Of a stretch of DNA of 64,000 nt, positions 59,040-64,000 are shown piece after piece. This stretch comes from Alistipes sp. Its GTDB lineage: Bacteria > Bacteroidota > Bacteroidia > Bacteroidales > Rikenellaceae. Below the pieces are notes generated by a model that had not been told where the DNA came from, searched no databases, and worked only from the letters and a program-made list of their open reading frames with translations. The position numbers and the translations under genes are program-made. How positions within the stretch are numbered: the stretch's first letter is position 1; the number at the start of each line of letters is the position of its first letter. The stretch lies in the NCBI GenBank assembly GCA_017436185.1, contig JAFSDP010000007.1:1-64000 (forward strand). The letters are read 5' to 3'.

Positions 59040-60683
59040 ATGAAAGGTTACTCACTTTGCATCGGCCTGCTGCTCGCCCTCGGCGTAGGGTTTGGCGCAC
59101 AGGCACAAAACCGAATCAGTGCTCCGATGAAGGATGTCAATCAGGTGGTCGATAACACCCTCGACAGCCTCAACATCGCCCGCACGGCACGCCCCATTTC
59201 GGGTTCGAGCCGCAAGGGGGACAACCCCGTGTTATTCCTGGTCGGCAACTCGACGATGCGTACCGGCACGCTCGGCAACGGCAACAACGGCCAATGGGGT
59301 TGGGGGTATTTTGCCCACGAGTACTTCGACGAGGAGCGCATCACGGTCGAGAACCACGCCCTGGGTGGCACGAGCAGCCGCACCTTCTACAATCGTCTGT
59401 GGCCCAACGTACTGAAGGGCATCCGCAAAGACGACTGGGTCATCATCGAGTTGGGCCACAACGACAACGGCCCTTATGACCACGGTCGTGCCCGTGCCTC
59501 GATTCCCGGCATCGGCAAGGAGTCGCTCGATGTGACCATCAAAGAGACGGGCCGCCAAGAGACGGTCTATACCTTTGGCGAGTATATGCGTCGCTACATC
59601 GCCGATATCAAGGCGAAGGGGGCTCATCCCATTCTGATGTCGCTCACCCCCCGCAACGCCTGGGAGGATGCCGACAGCACCATCATTACCCGTGTGAACG
59701 AGACCTTCGGTCTGTGGTCGAAGCAGGTGGCTAAGAAGGAGCGCATCCCCTTCATCGACCTGAACGAAATCACCGCCCGCAAGTTCGAGAAGTTCGGCAA
59801 GGAGAAGGTGAAGTATATGTTCTACCTGGACCGTATCCACACCAGCGCCTTCGGTGCCCGTGTCAATGCCGAGTCGGCCGCCGAGGGCATCCGCAACTGC
59901 AAGGGGCTGAAGTTGGCCGACTACCTGAAACCCATCGAGCCCGACACCGTGACGGGTGCTACCCGCCGTGAGGGCATTCCAATGCTCTTCACCATTGGCG
60001 ACAGCACGGTCAAGAATCGAGACACCGAGGAGGATGGTATGTGGGGCTGGGGAAGCGTCATCCACGAACTCTTCGACGAGGAACGCATCACGGTCGAGAA
60101 CCACGCTATGGCAGGGCGCAGTGCCCGCACCTTCCTCGACGAGGGGCGCTGGGACAAGGTCTATAACGCCCTGCAACCGGGCGACTTCGTGCTGATTCAG
60201 TTCGGCCACAACGATGCAGGCCCCATCCATACGGGCAAGGCGCGTGCCGAGCTGCCCGGTGCAGGTCCCGAAAGCAAGGTCTTCAAGATGGAGAAGACGG
60301 GAATGTATCAGGTGGTCTATACCTTTGGTTGGTACCTGCGTAAGTTCATTATGGACGCCCAGGAGAAGGGAGCCATCCCCATTGTCTTGAGCCACACGCC
60401 CCGCAATATGTTCGACAACGGCAAGATTCAGCGCAACACCACCTCGTTTGGCAAATGGACCCGTGAGGCGGCCGAGGCGACGGGGGCCTACTTTGTCGAT
60501 TTGAACAAAATCTCGGGCGACAAACTCGAGGCGATGGCCCTCGACGAGGGGCTTCGCACCGTGGGCGAATACTTCAACCGTGACCACACCCACACCTCGA
60601 AGAAGGGTGCCCGCCTCAATGCCCAAAGCATTGTCGAGGGGTTGCTGGCAACCGACTGCCCGCTCAAGGAGTATGTAAAATAG
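59040..60683 (+). CDS. Tandem SGNH esterase (rhamnogalacturonan acetylesterase type)
   Basis: 547 residues, signal peptide 1-23 (GAQAQ). Two homologous SGNH/GDSL domains. Domain 1 (about 60-300): Ser71 in VGNSTMR, GHNDNG block, Asp264-x-x-His267. Domain 2 (about 310-545): Ser322 in IGDSTVK, GHNDAG block, Asp515-x-x-His518. Both keep Ser, Asn and the Asp-His pair; domain 1 has Asn in place of the family Asp before the Ser. The shared phrase EERITVENHA in both halves points to internal duplication. Rhamnogalacturonan acetylesterases remove O-acetyl groups from galacturonate so that lyases such as PL11 can act. Confidence 0.86.
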   Translation: MKGYSLCIGLLLALGVGFGAQAQNRISAPMKDVNQVVDNTLDSLNIARTARPISGSSRKGDNPVLFLVGNSTMRTGTLGNGNNGQWGWGYFAHEYFDEERITVENHALGGTSSRTFYNRLWPNVLKGIRKDDWVIIELGHNDNGPYDHGRARASIPGIGKESLDVTIKETGRQETVYTFGEYMRRYIADIKAKGAHPILMSLTPRNAWEDADSTIITRVNETFGLWSKQVAKKERIPFIDLNEITARKFEKFGKEKVKYMFYLDRIHTSAFGARVNAESAAEGIRNCKGLKLADYLKPIEPDTVTGATRREGIPMLFTIGDSTVKNRDTEEDGMWGWGSVIHELFDEERITVENHAMAGRSARTFLDEGRWDKVYNALQPGDFVLIQFGHNDAGPIHTGKARAELPGAGPESKVFKMEKTGMYQVVYTFGWYLRKFIMDAQEKGAIPIVLSHTPRNMFDNGKIQRNTTSFGKWTREAAEATGAYFVDLNKISGDKLEAMALDEGLRTVGEYFNRDHTHTSKKGARLNAQSIVEGLLATDCPLKEYVK

Positions 60684-60711
60684 AACAGATACCTATATAT
60701 AACCTGACCCG

Positions 60712-63054
60712 ATGATGCTCAAACGCTCGTATTTATGGTTGGCGTGTGCAGCCCTCCTTTCGGCCTGCCACCACGACGGCTTTACGCTTCGCTCCGAGGA
60801 GGCGGTAACCATCCACTACACCGCCTCGGAGGGGGAGGTTGTGCATACGGCATTGGCCCTTGTCGAGCGAGATATCGAGGCGGTCTTTTCGGTGCGCCCC
60901 ACCCTTTCGACCAACGACCACGAGGCCGACATTGTAGTCGGCACGATGGGCCAAAGCGCACTTATCGAGCCGCTCGGCATTGACCTTTCGCCACTCGAGG
61001 GGAAAAAGGAGGCCTTTCTTTTGACCGTCACGCCCGACAAGCGGTTAATTATCGTCGGCAGCGACCCGCAAGGTACGGCCTATGGTCTGATGGAGTTGAG
61101 CCGCCTTGTTGGCGTCTCGCCCTGGGAGTGGTGGGCCGACGCAACCCCCGAGAAGCAAAACCACTTCTCGCTACCTGTGGGCTATCACAACCTGCAATAC
61201 CCCGCGGTTGCCTACCGAGGCATCTTCCTCAACGACGAGGATTGGGGGCTGACTCCCTGGAGTTGGCAGAACTACGAGCCGAGCGAGGTGGAGGGTCAAA
61301 TCGGCCCGAAGAGCCACGAACGCATCTTCGAGTTGTTGCTGCGCCTAAGGGCCAACACCTTCTGGCCGGCGATGCACGAATGCACCATCCCCTTCTACTT
61401 CACCCCGGGCAACCAAGCCGTTGCCGACCGCTATGGCATCTTCATCGGCACCTCGCACTGCGAGCCGATGATGCGCAACACCAACGGCGAGTGGCGGCGA
61501 GACGGCATAGGCGACTACGACTATGTGCACAACAGCCGTAATGTCCTCACATTCTGGGAGGAGCGTGTCAAGGAGGTGGCCGCTTCGAACTGCCTCTACA
61601 CCCTCGGAATGCGTGGCGTACACGACGGAGCAATGAACGGTGCCAAGACCATCGAGGAGCAAAAGGAGGTCTTAACACGGGTACTGAAGGATCAACGTGA
61701 ACTGCTCGCACGCTATGTAAATAAGGATGTTACGCAAGTACCGCAGGTATTTATTCCCTACAAGGAGGTGCTCGACATCTACAACGCCGGGTTGGAGGTT
61801 CCCGACGAGGTGACGCTGATGTGGTGCGACGACAACTACGGCTACATCCGCCACTTCCCCACCCCCGAGGAGCAGGCTCGCAAGGGGGGCAACGGCATCT
61901 ATTATCACGTTTCGTATTGGGGTCGTCCACACGACTACCTCTGGCTCGGCACGGCCCATCCGTCGCTCATCTACCAGCAGATGATGACCGCCTACGAGCG
62001 GGGCATTCAAAAGATGTGGATACTGAACGTGGGCGACATCAAGCCGCTAGAGTACCAAATCGAGCTGTTTATGGATTTGGCGTGGAGCCCAGAATCCGTT
62101 AAGCAACAAGGCATTAAGGCACACCAATACAACTTCTTAAAGCGTGAGTTCGGCACCAAAACAGCCAAACAGATTCAGCCCGCTGTGGAGGAGTTTTACC
62201 GCTTGGCCTACATCCGCAAGCCCGAATTTTTGGGCCACACCCGCACCGAAGAGCGTGACCCCCGATTCAAAATCGTAAGCGACCTACCGTGGAGCGAGCA
62301 GGAGATCGAAATCCGCCTTGCGGCCTACGAGTCGATGGCCGAAACGGTGGTCCGAGCCGAACGCCACCTCCCCGCTCACAAAACGGAGTGCTACTTCCAA
62401 CTCGTGAAATACCCCGTCTTGGCGGCGCAACAGATGAACGAAAAACTGCTGAAGGCCCAGCTGGCCCGCCACGGCAAAGCCGATTGGGAGGAGAGCGACC
62501 GCGCCTTCGACAGCATCGTCTCGCTGACCCGACGCTACAACACCCCCAAGTGGGAACGGATCATGGATTTCCAACCTCGCCGCCTTCCCGTCTTTGACCG
62601 TGTGAAGCGTGATACGGCGACGACCGCACTGCCTGAGCCGCCGACTCCGCTCCGCTATTGGAACGGCTCGGACTGCACCGAAGGGTCGCCCACTCGGTGT
62701 GCAGGGCTGGGTTACGAGGGCAAGGCCGCAGTGGTAGCCAAGGGCGAAAGCATTGGTTTTGCGTTGCCCAAGATCGCTACCGACTCGGTCGAGGTCGAGG
62801 TAAGATTGCTGCCCAACCACCCCATCGAGGGCGGGCAGTTGCGCTTCTCGCTCACGTTGAACGGCCACGAAACCGCCCCCATCGCCTATGAGACCTACGG
62901 GCGCAGCGAGGAGTGGAAGCAGAACGTGCTGCGCAACCAGGCCATCCGCCGTGTGGTGGTGCCGATTGCGCCTGACACGGCACAACAACTCACCTTCACT
63001 GCCCTGGACGAGGGGGTGGTATTGGACCAGATTTACCTTTTTACACACCAATAG
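60712..63054 (+). CDS. GH115 family alpha-glucuronidase-like lipoprotein
   Basis: 780 residues with lipobox LLSACHH (Cys about 19; the second Met at 60715 is an alternative start). The family core is clear: YRGIFLNDEDWGLTPWSW, FELLLRLRANTFWPAMHECTIPF, GIFIGTSHCEPMMRN, then YGYIRHFPTPEEQARKGGNGIYYHVSYWGRPHDYLWL. The C-terminal beta domain (about 650-780) is shorter than in many members. GH115 enzymes release alpha-linked glucuronic acid from xylan or from arabinogalactan and related pectic side chains; the neighbours favour the latter. It lies 28 nt behind the esterase and 13 nt before PL11. Confidence 0.9.
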   Translation: MMLKRSYLWLACAALLSACHHDGFTLRSEEAVTIHYTASEGEVVHTALALVERDIEAVFSVRPTLSTNDHEADIVVGTMGQSALIEPLGIDLSPLEGKKEAFLLTVTPDKRLIIVGSDPQGTAYGLMELSRLVGVSPWEWWADATPEKQNHFSLPVGYHNLQYPAVAYRGIFLNDEDWGLTPWSWQNYEPSEVEGQIGPKSHERIFELLLRLRANTFWPAMHECTIPFYFTPGNQAVADRYGIFIGTSHCEPMMRNTNGEWRRDGIGDYDYVHNSRNVLTFWEERVKEVAASNCLYTLGMRGVHDGAMNGAKTIEEQKEVLTRVLKDQRELLARYVNKDVTQVPQVFIPYKEVLDIYNAGLEVPDEVTLMWCDDNYGYIRHFPTPEEQARKGGNGIYYHVSYWGRPHDYLWLGTAHPSLIYQQMMTAYERGIQKMWILNVGDIKPLEYQIELFMDLAWSPESVKQQGIKAHQYNFLKREFGTKTAKQIQPAVEEFYRLAYIRKPEFLGHTRTEERDPRFKIVSDLPWSEQEIEIRLAAYESMAETVVRAERHLPAHKTECYFQLVKYPVLAAQQMNEKLLKAQLARHGKADWEESDRAFDSIVSLTRRYNTPKWERIMDFQPRRLPVFDRVKRDTATTALPEPPTPLRYWNGSDCTEGSPTRCAGLGYEGKAAVVAKGESIGFALPKIATDSVEVEVRLLPNHPIEGGQLRFSLTLNGHETAPIAYETYGRSEEWKQNVLRNQAIRRVVVPIAPDTAQQLTFTALDEGVVLDQIYLFTHQ

Positions 63055-63067
63055 AAATCGAACTACG

Positions 63068-64000
63068 ATGAAAACCTGCTTAAAACTTTGGAGTATGGCG
63101 GTGGCCTTGTGGCTGACCTCGACCGCCCTGGCACAGACGGCCTACAACTACGATGAGCTGCAACGTGAGAAGTTGGGACGTGGCGTGGTAGCCATTCGCG
63201 AGACCCCTTCGGAGGTGGCCCTTTCGTGGCGTTACCTCTCGTCGGACCCCATCGAGACCTCGTTCAACATCTACCGCAACGGCAAGAAAATCGCCACCGT
63301 GCCCGCCACGACAGGTACCTTCTATCGGGATGCGTACAGCGGCAAGAAGGCGGCTCACTACACCGTCAAAGCGATGGTCGATGGCGTAGAGACCGACCAC
63401 ATCACGGGCAACTACACACTGCCCGCCAAAGCTCCGATTGGCTACATCGATATTCCGCTCGACAAGCCTGCCGACGGCATCACCCCTGCAGGTGAGAGCT
63501 ATTCGTACAGCCCCAACGACGCCTCGATTGGCGATGTGGATGGCGACGGCGAGTATGAAATCATCCTGAAGTGGAACCCCTCGAATGCCCACGACAACGC
63601 CCACGACGGCTACACGGGCAATGTCTATTTCGACTGCTACCGCCTCACGGGCGAGCGTCTGTGGCGCATCGACCTGGGCCACAACGTACGTGCAGGTGCC
63701 CACTACACCCAATTTATGGTCTTCGACCTCGATGGCGACAACCAAGCCGAGGTGGTGATGAAGACCTCCGACGGCACGGTGGATGGCACGGGCAAGGTGA
63801 TAGGCGATGCCTCGGCCGACTACCGTGAGAAGGGCTTTGTGAGTGCCGAGTTCCCGGGTCGCCACCCCCGCAATCAGGGCCGCATCCTGACCGGCCGTGA
63901 GTACCTGACCATCTTCAACGGACTCACGGGCGAGGCGATGCAGACCATCGACTACCAACCCCAGCGTGGCAACCTGGCCGATTGGGGCGACACCCGTGCC
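63068..64000 (+). CDS. Rhamnogalacturonan lyase, PL11 (N-terminal 311 codons, cut by window edge)
   Basis: The gene opens at 63068 with a signal peptide (about 1-23, ALAQ) and runs off the window in frame. A fibronectin-like lead (VVAIRETPSEVALSWRYLSSDPIETSFNIYRNG) is followed by the start of the propeller with calcium-binding DVDGDGEYEIILKWNPSNAHDNAHDG and FDLDGDNQAEVVMKTSDG, both characteristic of PL11. These enzymes cut the rhamnose-galacturonate backbone of rhamnogalacturonan I by beta-elimination. As last visible gene of the operon it gives the strongest clue to the PUL substrate. Catalytic residues further downstream are not visible. Confidence 0.9.
   Translation, partial: MKTCLKLWSMAVALWLTSTALAQTAYNYDELQREKLGRGVVAIRETPSEVALSWRYLSSDPIETSFNIYRNGKKIATVPATTGTFYRDAYSGKKAAHYTVKAMVDGVETDHITGNYTLPAKAPIGYIDIPLDKPADGITPAGESYSYSPNDASIGDVDGDGEYEIILKWNPSNAHDNAHDGYTGNVYFDCYRLTGERLWRIDLGHNVRAGAHYTQFMVFDLDGDNQAEVVMKTSDGTVDGTGKVIGDASADYREKGFVSAEFPGRHPRNQGRILTGREYLTIFNGLTGEAMQTIDYQPQRGNLADWGDTRA

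Noticed and set aside
28172..60702. 15-nt repeat GATACCTATATATAA at 28172-28186 and 60688-60702, both just after stop codons
   Set aside because: A 15-mer shared by two sites in 64 kb, counting both strands, is expected by chance about as often as seen. The similar sequences near 18051 and 42113 match only partly.
1..64000. CRISPR arrays, tRNA or rRNA genes, intact insertion sequences
   Set aside because: On reading I saw no regularly spaced direct repeats of CRISPR type, no tRNA-like T-loop arms, no rRNA segments and no transposase frame. A tRNA scan was not possible.

Overview
The window is chromosomal DNA from a member of the Bacteroidales, most likely Alistipes or a close Rikenellaceae relative. 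The evidence is a fairly high GC content with heavy use of TCG serine codons, promoters of the Bacteroidetes type (TAnnTTTG near -7, often with TTG or TTTG about 19-20 nt upstream), a SusC/SusD pair, a fimbrillin-like lipoprotein, and gene orders typical of the phylum (uppS-bamA-ompH-ompH, mreBCD-mrdA-rodA, rpmB-rpmG-DUF4295...ftsY-rimO, zapA-rny). The species call is an inference from composition and gene content.

Layout. 1-5.5 kb: end of a class II aldolase gene, an orphan secreted protein, an acetylxylan-esterase-like hydrolase, gpsA, pgi and a membrane-anchored rubrerythrin-like protein. 5.5-13.7 kb: a secreted two-domain protein, yebC, a LuxR-type regulator, a glyoxalase-fold protein, two divergent EamA transporters, tsaC, cca and pdxJ. 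13.7-19.6 kb: nadK, uppS, bamA, two ompH/skp genes and a deleted nitronate monooxygenase pseudogene. 19.8-28.2 kb: the mreB-mreC-mreD-mrdA-rodA elongation operon and a P-type calcium ATPase. 28.2-31.1 kb: two FKBP lipoproteins and a ureohydrolase, all leftward. 31.2-39.8 kb: pdxB, pyrD, cinA, rpmB, rpmG, DUF4295, an inserted secreted protein, ftsY, rimO, a coiled-coil protein and zapA. 39.8-41.6 kb: a probable 6S RNA and rny. 41.6-42.4 kb: a 156-bp tandem repeat built from the rny 3' end, then a long repetitive leader. 42.4-46.6 kb: a 43-residue acidic peptide, a fimbrillin/BACON lipoprotein and an AAA ATPase. 46.6-64 kb: a polysaccharide utilisation locus with SusC, SusD and GH31 leftward, and PL22, GH2, a tandem SGNH esterase, GH115 and a PL11 gene cut by the window edge rightward.

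How the genes work together. The PUL looks aimed at pectin, especially rhamnogalacturonan I: SusC/SusD would bind and import oligosaccharides, PL11 would cleave the backbone, the SGNH protein would remove acetyl groups, GH2, GH31 and GH115 would trim side sugars and PL22 would break unsaturated galacturonate ends. The core genes form envelope-building sets: uppS (lipid carrier), bamA and OmpH chaperones (outer membrane), the Mre/PBP2/RodA elongasome, and zapA (division).

The most unusual points are the tandem repeat of the rny tail with synonymous divergence in its coding part but none in the spacer, the peptide-fimbrillin operon with a periodic leader, two secreted proteins with the same two domains in opposite order, a 6S-like RNA carrying a promoter-like sequence, and a rubrerythrin homologue that has lost most iron ligands.
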